Source of the DNA: Impatiens glandulifera
Lineage: Eukaryota; Streptophyta; Magnoliopsida; Ericales; Balsaminaceae
Direction of reading: 5' to 3'
NCBI RefSeq assembly: GCF_907164915.1
Contig: NC_061862.1
Location: 29,219,151 to 29,283,150, forward strand
Length of the DNA stretch: 64,000 bases
Position 1 is the stretch's first letter, and each line of letters opens with the position of its first letter. Under the pieces are notes generated by a model, which made no database searches, was not told where the DNA came from, and worked only from the letters and a program-made list of their open reading frames with translations. The position numbers and the translations under genes were made by a program. Of this stretch, positions 21,590 to 36,042 are shown piece after piece.

Positions 21590-22110
21590 AACAAATGGTG
21601 TTTCTAGGTACACTCAAGTGAATCATAAAATATGATTTTGTATACTATCAACAAATAGTATTTGTACACCAATACAATCATCAACAATTGATTGTGCATA
21701 CCATCAATAAATGATATTCTTAGGCATACTAACATTAACATTAACATCAACAAATGATCCTCGTGCATACCATCAAAGTATTCCTAATCTGATTGACACA
21801 AACATCAATAAACGTTAGTGTGAGAAACCAACAATTAGAAAATATGGTACACAAGTACGATCATCAAAAATTAATCGTATATACCTCAAACGTGTTTTTT
21901 TTCATAAGATTGTATTATCTTCTTGTACATACGTCATCAAAAATAATTTTATTATCCCAGATATGTACTATCAATAAATCATATACGTCATCAACCTAGG
22001 ATCATATCACTTTAAATATGTACTATCAACATAAAGTGTCCTCGTCTTGCATATACATTATCAACAAATGATCGTAGTGCTTCAAATGCGTATTATCCAT
22101 TAATAGTGTC
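21590..22110. repeat. Spacer minisatellite of ~40-50-bp imperfect units
   Basis: Repeated ATCAACAAATGAT or CATCAATAAATGATA words alternate with GTGCATACC or ATATGTACTATC. Spacing is irregular. The same block is present in units 2-5. No coding potential was recognised in the 68-codon plus-strand frame at 21793-21999. Confidence 0.6.
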
Positions 22111-22134
22111 AATGATCATAAAACTATTAACTTT

Positions 22135-22470
22135 CTATTCCAATTAGGGTTTGGTTTAGTTTCTAACTACGGTTAGAGTTTGATTTAATTTTTAACTATG
22201 TATAGGGTTTGATTAAGCTTTTGACTCCATCTAGAGTTTGGTTTAGCTTTTGACTTCGACAAAGATTTGGTTTAGCTCATTACTCCATCTAGAGTTTGGT
22301 TTAACTTTTAACTACGATTTGGTTTTGGTTAAACTTTTAACTACAACTAGGGTTTAAGTTTAGCTTTTGACTCCAACTAGGGTTTATGTTTAACTTTTGA
22401 CTCCGACTATGGTTATGTTTAGTTTTTAACTCTAGTTAGGGTTAGAATTAACTTTTAACTTTTGTTTGGG
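22135..22470. repeat. Spacer minisatellite of ~35-bp units with TAGGGTTT-like words
   Basis: About ten imperfect units of the form ACTCCATCTAGAGTTTGGTT plus TAGCTTTTG. The TAGGGTTT-like words resemble plant telomere repeats, but the 35-bp period and the varied sequence argue against an interstitial telomere. It is present in all complete units (about 28075, 34015, 40800 and 50975). Confidence 0.75.
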
Positions 22471-22589
22471 TTATATTTATATGAAGAATGGACTTGCAAT
22501 GCATCCACTAGTCGGATGACTTATAAGCTATGGAACGTTGCGACTTTAGAATCCTCTACCCTAACAATGATTGTTTTATATAAACATAT

Positions 22590-23360
22590 ATTTTTTTTCA
22601 AAATGACATTCACAACTGTTTGTAAATAAAAGATGGTTTTTTAGTCAGTTTTTAATTTTATTTTACTAGAGAACCCAACTCCTCGTACATTGTTTTTTTT
22701 TGGAAAATTTCCATAATATCGTACTTAGGGTTTTCTTTTTTTTCTAAGTGACTTTCACAATTACTTATAAGTCATAAATCGTTGATTTAATTAAATATTT
22801 TATTTACAAAATAACATAATTTTTGGTTGATTAATTTTAGACAAATGCCCCTATAGTATCATACATAGGGTTCTTTTCTTTCTTTTTCAAAATGACCTTC
22901 ACATCAATTTGTAAATCAACAATTGTTGATTTAATCATTATTTAAGAGAATAAAACACTTCATACATTATTTGTAGAAAAATACCCTCTAGTATCATACA
23001 TAAAAAAGTTATTTCTTTTTCAAAAAACATCACAACTACTTGTAAATCAACCATCGTTAATTCAATTATTATTTACGAGAGAACACCTCTCTTCGAAGTT
23101 ATTTTTAGAAAAATATATCTCGAATCATGCATATATTATTTTTTATTATTTTTCAAAATTATCTTCACAACTATTTATAAATCAGAAATCGTTGAGTGAG
23201 TCATAATTTACGAGAAAACACATTTCTTTATAGATTATTATTAGAAAAATGACCCTCGTATTATACATATGTTTTTTTATTTTTCAAAATAACTTTCACA
23301 ACTCCATGTAAATCAATAATAGTTGAATTAGTCATTATTTATAAAAGAACACAACTCTAC
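22590..23360. repeat. Spacer tandem repeat of six ~130-150-bp units
   Basis: The landmark CAAAATGACNTTCACAACT plus TGTAAATCA recurs at about 22597, 22746, 22888, 23017, 23153 and 23286. Each is followed by a CGTTGATTTAATNATTATTTA-like stretch and a TTATTTTTAGAAAAAT-like stretch. The last unit breaks at the array-unit junction (TTATTTTTAG/CTAAATG). The same six-unit block is in units 2-5. Confidence 0.8.
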
Positions 23361-23377
23361 GAGTAGATTATTTTTAG

Positions 23378-25927
23378 CTAAATGTCTATTGCAGCATACC
23401 AAGGATTTTAATTTAGATATCGATGTATTTTCCCATAAATTTCCCAAATATATAATTTAGGGTCTTGCTTAGATATTATTATTTTTTTTTGGAAAATAAA
23501 AATGGGAAAACGAATTAAGTATGTAGCCCGCAAACAAACTTAATCATTTAACGAGTCGCAGAACTTGCCGTCTAACGGGCACGAACCTAGAAACACATGA
23601 TTAATATATATCTCTTATTACCGCTAGGCTAGAATAGGGAATAAATTCTCCACACTTATGAAGTGAAGTTTAAGAGTTTTTATAAATAAAAATACTTTTT
23701 TTATGTTTTTTATGATTTATAATATTAACTTACTAATTTATGACAAATGTAACTAATTATAATTTAAACTATTATAATAAATTAAACCGATTAATCATGT
23801 TTTTAACGGGATCAAATTTTTGTTATAGATTTTGCATTTAATACGTACCACCTTCACAAAATATGATCATTTTATAGAATGAGTCTAAAGTAATGAAGAG
23901 AGAATGAAAAAACTAACATATTTTGTGAACGTGGTACCTAGTAGAACACAAAATCTGAAATATTATATTTGATTATGTGTTTATCATCATTTTTTTTACT
24001 TTGAAGATAATAATGAATCAATAATATTAATTTATCCATACATATATCTTCTAGAGATGAAGTAGAATTAGCACGTGCATCTCTTCAACAAACAATTAAA
24101 TTAAATGAACTCAATTACTCTCCTCTTATACATTTGATTATGAAATTAGGAGTATGAATGAATGTTATTATATCTTGGCGAAGTCGACAGTCCCCTTGCC
24201 GTCGTGAGCCTTCCTAAAGAAATGCTTGACATAATCTGAGTAGAGCACTTGCTTATATATGGGAGTCTCCCCGCTCTGTATGACCTCCGGCAAGGGTCCG
24301 ATGACATCGTTGGGCCTGGGGTTGACGAATATGGGAACGGAGATCCTGTTGTGGGATCCGTTGGCTGCGACCCTGTGCTCGACACTCTTGTAGCGCCCGT
24401 TGCTCATTATCTGCATGGCGTCCCCGATGTTGATGACAATGGCTCCGGGGACGGGAGGAACGTGGATCCAGGTGGTCTGATCAGCAGCAGCAGCAGCGTC
24501 GTCGTGGTGGAGTTTCCTGACATAGAGGCCTCCGACTTGATCCTGTAGGAGGATGGTGAGAGTGGAGACGTCGGAGTGGCGGCCGACTCCGATGGTGAGA
24601 TCGGGATTGGGGCACTTGGGATAGTAGTTCATGTTGATCCTCTTGGAACCCATAAAGAGGTTTTCTTTAGCTTGGTCGAAGTCCTCGTTGTGGACGTTGA
24701 GCCTTTGAGTGAGTGCCTTGAGAAGGTTCTTGATCATGATTTCGGAGGTGTTGAGGAATTCCAAGGCCTCGTCTCTGCAGGAAGAAGGCCAGTGGGCATG
24801 GGCCTCCTGATTGGAGACGAAGAATAGGCTAAGATAGTCTTTCCACTCGAGGGCTTTCTCAGCGTGAGGGGTGAAGCTGGTCCCGAACCGGACATTGTTG
24901 GTGGGGGAATTGTCCTTGGAGTGTTTCTTCTTCTCCTCTGCCGGCTGCCTGAAAAACCTGTAGGTGGCTTCCTTGACATCCTCCAGCACCTGAAGGGGGA
25001 CCCCGTGGTTGACCACTTGGAAGAAGCCCCATTTCTCGGCGGCGTCGCAGATGGAGTCGGCCACTTGGGGATCGTGGAGCAGGTTGGACATGTCGATGAC
25101 GGGAATGGAGTGCTGATTGACCACTGTTTTCATGTCGATCCTTTCCTCGAGAGGCTGAACGTATTGTCTGGGGAGGGATCGGAGGCCCAATTCGGAGAGA
25201 CCCTTCACTCCGTGCCCTTCATGGACGGCGTACTTTATTACATCGAATGACGACGTCTCCGATGATGCGATTGTCATTCCAGGAGCCATATATTATAAAT
25301 TATATATGCAGATCAAGAGATATATTTAATATATAAATGAAACGAGTTTATAAGGATCGATGAAGAGGAGCGAGATTATAAGTAGATGAATAGAAAGAAT
25401 ATGAGAGGGATGTGATATTGATACTAAGATCGGCGATCGAGTATGGATATATATATAGTTTGCTTGCTTAAACATTATTAATATATTATTAAAAGCACTC
25501 AGTCAGTCAAAAGCATTTATTTATTATTATATCTCTCTTTCTCACAAAATAAAAGAACATGTGCTGTTTTGTGTGTGAGAGAGTGAGATGGCGGGCGGAG
25601 GACAAATTAAGTGGTAGGGTAGGTGGAGGTCATACCACATTTTTGACTTTTCAAAATATCTAGCTTCGATGAAACTGCAACAATGTTGGTGTTCGGATTG
25701 GATTTAGAATTATTTAAATAGTTGTTGTTGTGGTGTTTCTTATTTTGAAAAATTATATTATTAGTTGAAAATATTTAAGATGTATTAATTTTTAAAATAA
25801 GAATATTTTATTTAATTGAAAAACATTGTTACACCAAACAAGGCTTTAGATAGTAGTAAAAATGACCAAAAATAAAATAAGTCTATATTGATTTAGTTTA
25901 TAATCTCAAATTATCAGATTTTGCATA

Positions 25928-25965
<38 letters not shown>

Positions 25966-28900
25966 CACACAACTATAACAAATCACATGGTACTCGTACT
26001 ACAACGCACGACTCGTTAAACAAGCTCTAAACCGGTCGGATTGTTGACTTGCGGGTTGATCCGTCATCGAAATTATAAATGTGAATTTAGTCTAGTGGAT
26101 ATAAATTTTGTTGCTCGACCTGAAAAATAGGTCACCATCGTCGTCTCGTCTTTTTGAGAGACATTTCATTTCCTTTTAATTATGCTTTGAAATTGGTTTG
26201 GTTTTAAAAATTTAAATCTCGATAGTCTTAATCTCATAATTTACTCTGCTATCGAATCAACTAAAAATAGATGAGGAACCAAGCAAGAGAAGAGAGATAA
26301 ATCGACGCTTTTAAAAGACTGATTTTTTTACTTTTAGAGTCGCCACATGGTTTTCTACGTGAGAGACCAAGAAAAATAATTGTTTTGCGCGTACAAATGC
26401 ATTTTAAAAAAAATTCTAAGTTGGTTCCATGTCTGGTGACACTTTAGAAATGACGTTAGCGTTATGTCGTTCGTGCCCGTCCAAAGGGCGGTATCTACTT
26501 TAAATTTTCGGCTATTTTAGAAATTTTAAATTTTGCGTTTTATTTTGTCAAATTATTCCCCAATTTCAAAAGATGTGTCTAGACTTTATATTAATTTAAT
26601 CCTTGAACATGGGTCTGGATTATATCATTGACATTTTAAAATTTTAAAATGACGAAAATAAACAAGTATCTATAGTCGATATAAAAGATGGTAAAATTGT
26701 ACTTGTTGATAGGGTTCTGTGCATGGGTCGAGCCTCTACAGGGTTGTCAATACCTCCTGTTAGTCCTTCCGTCAAGTGGCCGCACAAAGTGGTCATCGAC
26801 AATTTATTATCATCCTTTTTTTTAACGTGCAAACATACAAAAATAATTAATAGATATAAACACATTTAGCAAATATCATTAATTTATTTAATTATTTGTA
26901 TGTTTTTGAATTTTACTTTAAATTATACCGATTTTAATTATTTTTTAATTTAATAATGGATACGACATTATTTTCAAATTAATTATTTATTTATTTCCCT
27001 TGCAATGACCGAGTATTAGAATTTTTAGAAAATCTTTAATGGCTCACGATTATTTAAATTTTTTATAAATCGATAAAGTTAAAAATGGGTTCGTATAGAA
27101 TGCCATAGGAACCCATTTTGTACCAAGTTTGGATTAAACAAACATTCGACTATTTCATTAGCATAACTTGTGTGATGAAACCTAACCCAGTCCTTACCTG
27201 AGGACATATGTTCGACTAATTCATCAAAGGGGAGTGATGCGTAATGAAACCCGACCCATTCCTTACTCGAGTATGGACATTTAGCTAATTCATTCACACA
27301 ACTTGTGTGATGAAACCTTACCTTGTCCTTATTTAGGACGAAAATTCGGCTAATTCATCCACGGGGATTGATGTGTAATTAAACATGATCCATCTCTTAT
27401 TCAAGTACAGAATATGGCTAAATCTACCACATGGATGGTATTTGGCTTCAAATCCGGCTAGTGTTAGCTTTCGACATAAACTAAAGGTTGATCGAATGAC
27501 TTACAATACTTTATCGAAGATAGACGCACAACAAATGGTGTTTCTAGGTACACTCAAGTGAATCATAAAATATGATTTTGTATACTATCAACAAATAGTA
27601 TTTGTACACCAATACAATCATCAACAATTGATTGTGCATACCATCAATAAATGATATTCTTAGGCATACTAACATTAACATTAACATCAACAAATGATCC
27701 TCGTGCATACCATCAAAGTATTCCTAATCTGATTGACACAAACATCAATAAACGTTAGTGTGAGAAACCAACAATTAGAAAATATGGTACACAAGTACGA
27801 TCATCAAAAATTAATCGTATATACCTCAAACGTGTTTTTTTTCATAAGATTGTATTATCTTCTTGTACATACGTCATCAAAAATAATTTTATTATCCCAG
27901 ATATGTACTATCAATAAATCATATACGTCATCAACCTAGGATCATATCACTTTAAATATGTACTATCAACATAAAGTGTCCTCGTCTTGCATATACATTA
28001 TCAACAAATGATCGTAGTGCTTCAAATGCGTATTATCCATTAATAGTGTCAATGATCATAAAACTATTAACTTTCTATTCCAATTAGGGTTTGGTTTAGT
28101 TTCTAACTACGGTTAGAGTTTGATTTAATTTTTAACTATGTATAGGGTTTGATTAAGCTTTTGACTCCATCTAGAGTTTGGTTTAGCTTTTGACTTCGAC
28201 AAAGATTTGGTTTAGCTCATTACTCCATCTAGAGTTTGGTTTAACTTTTAACTACGATTTGGTTTTGGTTAAACTTTTAACTACAACTAGGGTTTAAGTT
28301 TAGCTTTTGACTCCAACTAGGGTTTATGTTTAACTTTTGACTCCGACTATGGTTATGTTTAGTTTTTAACTCTAGTTAGGGTTAGAATTAACTTTTAACT
28401 TTTGTTTGGGTTATATTTATATGAAGAATGGACTTGCAATGCATCCACTAGTCGGATGACTTATAAGCTATGGAACGTTGCGACTTTAGAATCCTCTACC
28501 CTAAGAATGATTGTTTTATATAAACATATATTTTTTTCCAAAATGACATTCACAACTGTTTGTAAATAAAAGATGATTTTTTAGTCAGTTTTTAATTTTA
28601 TTTTACTAGAGAACCCAACTCCTCGTACATTGTTTTTTTTGGAAAATTTCCATTGTATCGTACTTAGGGTTTTCTTTTTTTTCTAAGTGACTTTCACAAT
28701 TACTTATAAGTCATAAATCGTTGATTTAATTAAATATTTTATTTACAAAATAACATAATTTTTGGTTGATTAATTTTAGACAAATGCCCCTATAGTATCA
28801 TACATAGGGTTCTTTTCTTTCTTTTTCAAAATGACCTTCACATCAATTTGTAAATCAACAATTGTTGATTTAATCATTATTTAAGAGAATAAAACACTTC

Positions 28901-29316
28901 ATACATTATTTGTAGAAAAATACCCTCTAGTATCATACATAAAAAAGTTATTTCTTTTTCAAAAAACATCACAACTACTTGTAAATCAACCATCGTTGAT
29001 TCAATTATTATTTACGAGAGAACACCTCTCTTCGAAGTTATTTTTAGAAAAATATATCTCGAATCATGCATATATTATTTTTTATTATTTTTCAAAATTA
29101 TCTTCACAACTATTTATAAATCAGAAATCGTTGAATGAGTCATAATTTACGAGAAAACACATTTCTTTATAGATTATTATTAGAAAAATGACCCTCGTAT
29201 TATACATATGTTTTTTTATTTTTCAAAATAACCTTCACAACTCCATGTAAATCAATAATAGTTGAATTAGTCATTATTTATAAAAGAACACAACTCTACG
29301 AGTAGATTATTTTTAG
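23378..29316. repeat. Tandem array unit 2 (short class, 5939 bp)
   Basis: It has the same layout as unit 1, with very few differences across the whole unit including the non-coding spacer. That implies very recent duplication or ongoing homogenisation. The spacer (25290-29316) holds the same nested repeats and no other gene. Confidence 0.95.
24168..25289 (-). CDS. Feruloyl-CoA 6'-hydroxylase-like dioxygenase, copy 2
   Basis: Complete, 373 codons, single exon. The protein is identical to copies 3 and 4 and carries Asn287 (family-like) where copy 1 has Ser. The iron ligands H238, D240 and H305 and the R315-x-S317 pair are intact. The promoter is the common array type with TATA at 25447-25457. 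I expect an active enzyme with the same activity as copies 3 and 4. The substrate (feruloyl-CoA or p-coumaroyl-CoA) is inferred from overall similarity. Confidence 0.93.
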   Translation of the reverse strand: MAPGMTIASSETSSFDVIKYAVHEGHGVKGLSELGLRSLPRQYVQPLEERIDMKTVVNQHSIPVIDMSNLLHDPQVADSICDAAEKWGFFQVVNHGVPLQVLEDVKEATYRFFRQPAEEKKKHSKDNSPTNNVRFGTSFTPHAEKALEWKDYLSLFFVSNQEAHAHWPSSCRDEALEFLNTSEIMIKNLLKALTQRLNVHNEDFDQAKENLFMGSKRINMNYYPKCPNPDLTIGVGRHSDVSTLTILLQDQVGGLYVRKLHHDDAAAAADQTTWIHVPPVPGAIVINIGDAMQIMSNGRYKSVEHRVAANGSHNRISVPIFVNPRPNDVIGPLPEVIQSGETPIYKQVLYSDYVKHFFRKAHDGKGTVDFAKI

Positions 29317-31865
29317 CTAAATGTCTATTGCAGCATACCAAGGATTTTAATTTAGATATCGATGTATTTTCCCATAAATTTCCCAAATATATAATTTAGG
29401 GTCTTGCTTAGATATTATTTATTTTTTTTGGAAAATAAAAATGGGAAAACGAATTAAGTATGTAGCCCGCAAACAAACTTAATCATTTAACGAGTCGCAG
29501 AACTTGCCGTCTAACGGGCACGAACCTAGAAACACATGATTAATATATATCTCTTATTACCGCTAGGCTAGAATAGGGAATAAATTCTCCACACTTATGA
29601 AGTGAAGTTTAAGAGTTTTTATAAATAAAAATATTTTTTTTATGTTTTTTATGATTTATAATATTAACTTACTAATTTATGACAAATGTAACTAATTATA
29701 ATTTAAACTATTATAATAAATTAAACCGATTAATCATGTTTTAACGGGATCAAATTTTTGTTATAGATTTTGCATTTAATACGTACCACCTTCACAAAAT
29801 ATGGTCATTTTATAGAATGAGTCTAAAGTAATGAAGAGAGAATGAAAAAACTAACATATTTTGTGAACGTGGTACCTAGTAGAACACAAAATCTGAAATA
29901 TTATATTTGATTATGTGTTTATCATCATTTTTTTTACTTTGAAGATAATAATGAATCAATAATATTAATTTATCCATACATATATCTTCTAGAGATGAAG
30001 TAGAATTAGCACGTGCATCTCTTCAACAAACAATTAAATTAAATGAACTCAATTACTCTCCTCTTATACATTTGATTATGAAATTAGGAGTATGAATGAA
30101 TGTTATTATATCTTGGCGAAGTCGACAGTCCCCTTGCCGTCGTGAGCCTTCCTAAAGAAATGCTTGACATAATCTGAGTAGAGCACTTGCTTATATATGG
30201 GAGTCTCCCCGCTCTGTATGACCTCCGGCAAGGGTCCGATGACATCGTTGGGCCTGGGGTTGACGAATATGGGAACGGAGATCCTGTTGTGGGATCCGTT
30301 GGCTGCAACCCTGTGCTCGACACTCTTGTAGCGCCCGTTGCTCATTATCTGCATGGCGTCCCCGATGTTGATGACAATGGCTCCGGGGACGGGAGGAACG
30401 TGGATCCAGGTGGTCTGATCAGCAGCAGCAGCAGCGTCGTCGTGGTGGAGTTTCCTGACATAGAGGCCTCCGACTTGATCCTGTAGGAGGATGGTGAGAG
30501 TGGAGACGTCGGAGTGGCGGCCGACTCCGATGGTGAGATCGGGATTGGGGCACTTGGGATAGTAGTTCATGTTGATCCTCTTGGAACCCATAAAGAGGTT
30601 TTCTTTAGCTTGGTCGAAGTCCTCGTTGTGGACGTTGAGCCTTTGAGTGAGTGCCTTGAGAAGGTTCTTGATCATGATTTCGGAGGTGTTGAGGAATTCC
30701 AAGGCCTCGTCTCTGCAGGAAGAAGGCCAGTGGGCATGGGCCTCCTGATTGGAGACGAAGAATAGGCTAAGATAGTCTTTCCACTCGAGGGCTTTCTCAG
30801 CGTGAGGGGTGAAGCTGGTCCCGAACCGGACATTGTTGGTGGGGGAATTGTCCTTGGAGTGTTTCTTCTTCTCCTCTGCCGGCTGCCTGAAAAACCTGTA
30901 GGTGGCTTCCTTGACATCCTCCAGCACCTGAAGGGGGACCCCGTGGTTGACCACTTGGAAGAAGCCCCATTTCTCGGCGGCGTCGCAGATGGAGTCGGCC
31001 ACTTGGGGATCGTGGAGCAGGTTGGACATGTCGATGACGGGAATGGAGTGCTGATTGACCACTGTTTTCATGTCGATCCTTTCCTCGAGAGGCTGAACGT
31101 ATTGTCTGGGGAGGGATCGGAGGCCCAATTCGGAGAGACCCTTCACTCCGTGCCCTTCATGGACGGCGTACTTTATTACATCGAATGACGACGTCTCCGA
31201 TGATGCGATTGTCATTCCAGGAGCCATATATTATAAATTATATATGCAGATCAAGAGATATATTTAATATATAAATGAAACGAGTTTATAAGGATCGATG
31301 AAGAGGAGCGAGATTATAAGTAGATGAATAGAAAGAATATGAGAGGGATGTGATATTGATACTAAGATCGGCGATCGAGTATGGATATATATATAGTTTG
31401 CTTGCTTAAACATTATTAATATATTATTAAAAGCACTCAGTCAGTCAAAAGCATTTATTTATTATTATATCTCTCTTTCTCACAAAATAAAAGAACATGT
31501 GCTGTTTTGTGTGTGAGAGAGTGAGATGGCGGGCGGAGGACAAATTAAGTGGTAGGGTAGGTGGAGGTCATACCACATTTTTGACTTTTCAAAATATCTA
31601 GCTTCGATGAAACTGCAACAATGTTGGTGTTCGGATTGGATTTAGAATTATTTAAATAGTTGTTGTTGTGGTGTTTCTTATTTTGAAAAATTATATTATT
31701 AGTTGAAAATATTTAAGATGTATTAATTTTTAAAATAAGAATATTTTATTTAATTGAAAAACATTGTTACACCAAACAAGGCTTTAGATAGTAGTAAAAA
31801 TGACCAAAAATAAAATAAGTCTATATTGATTTAGTTTATAATCTCAAATTATCAGATTTTGCATA

Positions 31866-31899
<34 letters not shown>

Positions 31900-34800
31900 A
31901 TATCACACAACTATAACAAATCACATGGTACTCGTACTACAACGCACGACTCGTTAAACAAGCTCTAAACCGGTCGGATTGTTGACTTGCGGGTTGATCC
32001 GTCATCGAAATTATAAATGTGAATTTAGTCTAGTGGATATAAATTTTGTTGCTCGACCTGAAAAATAGGTCACCATCGTCGTCTCGTCTTTTTGAGAGAC
32101 ATTTCATTTCCTTTTAATTATGCTTTGAAATTGGTTTGGTTTTAAAAATTTAAATCTCGATAGTCTTAATCTCATAATTTACTCTGCTATCGAATCAACT
32201 AAAAATAGATGAGGAACCAAGCAAGAGAAGAGAGATAAATCGACGCTTTTAAAAGACTGATTTTTTTACTTTTAGAGTCGCCACATGGTTTTCTACGTGA
32301 GAGACCAAGAAAAATAATTGTTTTGCGCGTACAAATGCATTTTAAAAAAAATTCTAAGTTGGTTCCATGTCTGGTGACACTTTAGAAATGACGTTAGCGT
32401 TATGTCGTTCGTGCCCGTCCAAAGGGCGGTATCTACTTTAAATTTTCGGCTATTTTAGAAATTTTAAATTTTGCGTTTTATTTTGTCAAATTATTCCCCA
32501 ATTTCAAAAGATGTGTCTAGACTTTATATTAATTTAATCCTTGAACATGGGTCTGGATTATATCATTGACATTTAAAATTTTAAAATGACGAAAATAAAC
32601 AAGTATCTATAGTCGATATAAAAGATGGTAAAATTGTACTTGTTGATAGGGTTCTGTGCATGGGTCGAGCCCCTACAGGGTTGTCAATACCTCCTGTTAG
32701 TCCTTCCGTCAAGTGGCCGCACAAAGTGGTCATCGACAATTTATTATCATCCTTTTTTTTAACGTGCAAACATACAAAAATAATTAATAGATATAAACAC
32801 ATTTAGCAAATATCATTAATTTATTTAATTATTTGTATGTTTTTGAATTTTACTTTAAATTATACCGATTTTAATTATTTTTTAATTTAATAATGGTTAC
32901 GACATTATTTTCAAATTAATTATTTATTTATTTCCCTTGCAATGACCGAGTATTAGAATTTTTAGAAAATCTTTAATGGCTCACGATTATTTAAATTTTT
33001 TATAAATCGATAAAGTTAAAAATGGGTTCGTATAGAATGCCATAGGAACCCATTTTGTACCAAGTTTGGATTAAACAAACATTCGACTATTTCATTAGCA
33101 TAACTTGTGTGATGAAACCTAACCCAGTCCTTACCTGAGGACATATGTTCGACTAATTCATCAAAGGGGAGTGATGTGTAATGAAACCCGACCCATTCCT
33201 TACTCGAGTATGGACATTTAGCTAATTCATTCACACAACTTGTGTGATGAAACCTTACCTTGTCCTTATTTAGGACGAAAATTCGGCTAATTCATCCACG
33301 GGGATTGATGTGTAATTAAACATGATCCATCTCTTATTCAAGTACAGAATATGGCTAAATCTACCACATGGATGGTATTTGGCTTCAAATCTGGCTAGTG
33401 TTAGCTTTCGACATAAACTAAAGGTTGATCGAATGACTTACAATACTTTATCGAAGATAGACGCGCAACAAATGGTGTTTCTAGGTACACTCAAGTGAAT
33501 CATAAAATATGATTTTGTATACTATCAACAAATAGTATTTGTACACCAATACAATCATCAACAATTGATTGTGCATACCATCAATAAATGATATTCTTAG
33601 GCATACTAACATTAACATTAACATCAACAAATGATCCTCGTGCATACCATCAAAGTATTCCTAATCTGATTGACACAAACATCAATAAACGTTAGTGTGA
33701 GAAACCAACAATTAGAAAATATGGTACACAAGTACGATCATCAAAAATTAATCGTATATACCTCAAACGTGTTTTTTTTCATAAGATTGTATTATCTTCT
33801 TGTACATACGTCATCAAAAATAATTTTATTATCCCAGATATGTACTATCAATAAATCATATACGTCATCAACCTAGGATCATATCACTTTAAATATGTAC
33901 TATCAACATAAAGTGTCCTCGTCTTGCATATACATTATCAACAAATGATCGTAGTGCTTCAAATGCGTATTATCCATTAATAGTGTCAATGATCATAAAA
34001 CTATTAACTTTCTATTCCAATTAGGGTTTGGTTTAGTTTCTAACTACGGTTAGAGTTTGATTTAATTTTTAACTATGTATAGGGTTTGATTAAGCTTTTG
34101 ACTCCATCTAGAGTTTGGTTTAGCTTTTGACTTCGACAAAGATTTGGTTTAGCTCATTACTCCATCTAGAGTTTGGTTTAACTTTTAACTACGATTTGGT
34201 TTTGGTTAAACTTTTAACTACAACTAGGGTTTAAGTTTAGCTTTTGACTCCAACTAGGGTTTATGTTTAACTTTTGACTCCGACTATGGTTATGTTTAGT
34301 TTTTAACTCTAGTTAGGGTTAGAATTAACTTTTAACTTTTGTTTGGGTTATATTTATATGAAGAATGGACTTGCAATGCATCCACTAGTCGGATGACTTA
34401 TAAGCTATGGAACGTTGCGACTTTAGAATCCTCTACCCTAACAATGATTGTTTTATATAAACATATATTTTTTTTCAAAATGACATTCACAACTGTTTGT
34501 AAATAAAAGATGGTTTTTTAGTCAGTTTTTAATTTTATTTTACTAGAGAACCCAACTCCTCGTACATTGTTTTTTTTGGAAAATTTCCATAATATCGTAC
34601 TTAGGGTTTTCTTTTTTTTCTAAGTGACTTTCACAATTACTTATAAGTCATAAATCGTTGATTTAATTAAATATTTTATTTACAAAATAACATAATTTTT
34701 GGTTGATTAATTTTAGACAAATGCCCCTATAGTATCATACATAGGGTTCTTTTCTTTCTTTTTCAAAATGACCTTCACATCAATTTGTAAATCAACAATT

Positions 34801-35253
34801 GTTGATTTAATCATTATTTAAGAGAATAAAACACTTCATACATTATTTGTAGAAAAATACCCTCTAGTATCATACATAAAAAAGTTATTTCTTTTTCAAA
34901 AAACATCACAACTACTTGTAAATCAACCATCGTTAATTCAATTATTATTTACGAGAGAACACCTCTCTTCGAAGTTATTTTTAGAAAAATATATCTCGAA
35001 TCATGCATATATTATTTTTTATTATTTTTCAAAATTATCTTCACAACTATTTATAAATCAGAAATCGTTGAGTGAGTCATAATTTACGAGAAAACACATT
35101 TCTTTATAGATTATTATTAGAAAAATGACCCTCGTATTATACATATGTTTTTTTATTTTTCAAAATAACTTTCACAACTCCATGTAAATCAATAATAGTT
35201 GAATTAGTCATTATTTATAAAAGAACACAACTCTACGAGTAGATTATTTTTAG
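29317..35253. repeat. Tandem array unit 3 (short class, 5937 bp)
   Basis: It is near-identical to units 1 and 2 and lacks the extra ~845 bp seen in units 4 and 5. The spacer 31228-35253 is gene-free and carries the nested repeats. Confidence 0.95.
30106..31227 (-). CDS. Feruloyl-CoA 6'-hydroxylase-like dioxygenase, copy 3
   Basis: Complete 373-codon single-exon gene encoding the same protein as copies 2 and 4. A synonymous change in the Val307 codon (plus-strand GGCTGCAACC against GGCTGCGACC, about 30307) distinguishes it at DNA level and is useful as a copy-specific marker. Catalytic residues are intact and the promoter is the array type (TATA 31385-31395). Confidence 0.93.
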   Translation of the reverse strand: MAPGMTIASSETSSFDVIKYAVHEGHGVKGLSELGLRSLPRQYVQPLEERIDMKTVVNQHSIPVIDMSNLLHDPQVADSICDAAEKWGFFQVVNHGVPLQVLEDVKEATYRFFRQPAEEKKKHSKDNSPTNNVRFGTSFTPHAEKALEWKDYLSLFFVSNQEAHAHWPSSCRDEALEFLNTSEIMIKNLLKALTQRLNVHNEDFDQAKENLFMGSKRINMNYYPKCPNPDLTIGVGRHSDVSTLTILLQDQVGGLYVRKLHHDDAAAAADQTTWIHVPPVPGAIVINIGDAMQIMSNGRYKSVEHRVAANGSHNRISVPIFVNPRPNDVIGPLPEVIQSGETPIYKQVLYSDYVKHFFRKAHDGKGTVDFAKI

Positions 35254-36042
35254 CTAAATGTCTATTGCAGCATACCAAGGATTTTAATTTAGATATCGAT
35301 GTATTTTCCCATAAATTTCCCAAATATATAATTTAGGGTCTTGCTTAGATATTATTTTTTTTTTTGGAAAATAAAAATGGGAAAACGAATTAAGTATGTA
35401 GCCCGCAAACAAACTTAATCATTTAACGAGTCGCAGAACTTGCCGTCTAACGGGCACGAACCTAGAAACACATGATTAATATATATCTCTTATTACCGCT
35501 AGGCTAGAATAGGGAATAAATTCTCCACACTTATGAAGTGAAGTTTAAGAGTTTTTATAAATAAAAATACTTTTTTTATGTTTTTTATGATTTATAATAT
35601 TAACTTACTAATTTATGACAAATGTAACTAATTATAATTTAAACTATTATAATAAATTAAACCGATTAATCATGTTTTTAACGGGATCAAATTTTTGTTA
35701 TAGATTTTGCATTTAATACGTACCACCTTCACAAAATATGGTCATTTTATAGAATGAGTCTAAAGTAATGAAGAGAGAATGAAAAAACTAACATATTTTG
35801 TGAACGTGGTACCTAGTAGAACACAAAATTTGAAATATTATATTTGATTATGTGTTTATCATCATTTTTTTTACTTTGAAGATAATAATGAATCAATAAT
35901 ATTAATTTATCCATACATATATCTTCTAGAGATGAAGTAGAATTAGCACGTGCATCTCTTCAACAAACAATTAAATTAAATGAACTCAATTACTCTCCTC
36001 TTATACATTTGATTATGAAATTAGGAGTATGAATGAATGTTA

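Larger units (their letters stand above)
17430..23377. repeat. Tandem array unit 1 (short class, 5948 bp)
   Basis: The unit runs from the CTAAATGTCTATTG word to the next occurrence and contains the 3' flank, dioxygenase copy 1 (minus strand), promoter and spacer. Its gene-to-gene distance to copy 2 is 5940 bp. The spacer has no gene. It contains an AT microsatellite (about 19987-20024), gypsy-leader-like sequence (about 20390-20580) and several internal tandem repeats listed separately. Confidence 0.95.

Noticed and set aside
21793..21999. Small gene repeated in each spacer (68 codons)
   Set aside because: The frame lies in a minisatellite, is shortened by small indels in unit 5, and shows no protein-like features.
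22135..22470. Interstitial telomere repeat
   Set aside because: TAGGGTTT-like words occur but in a ~35-bp period with variable intervening sequence, not as tandem TTTAGGG.
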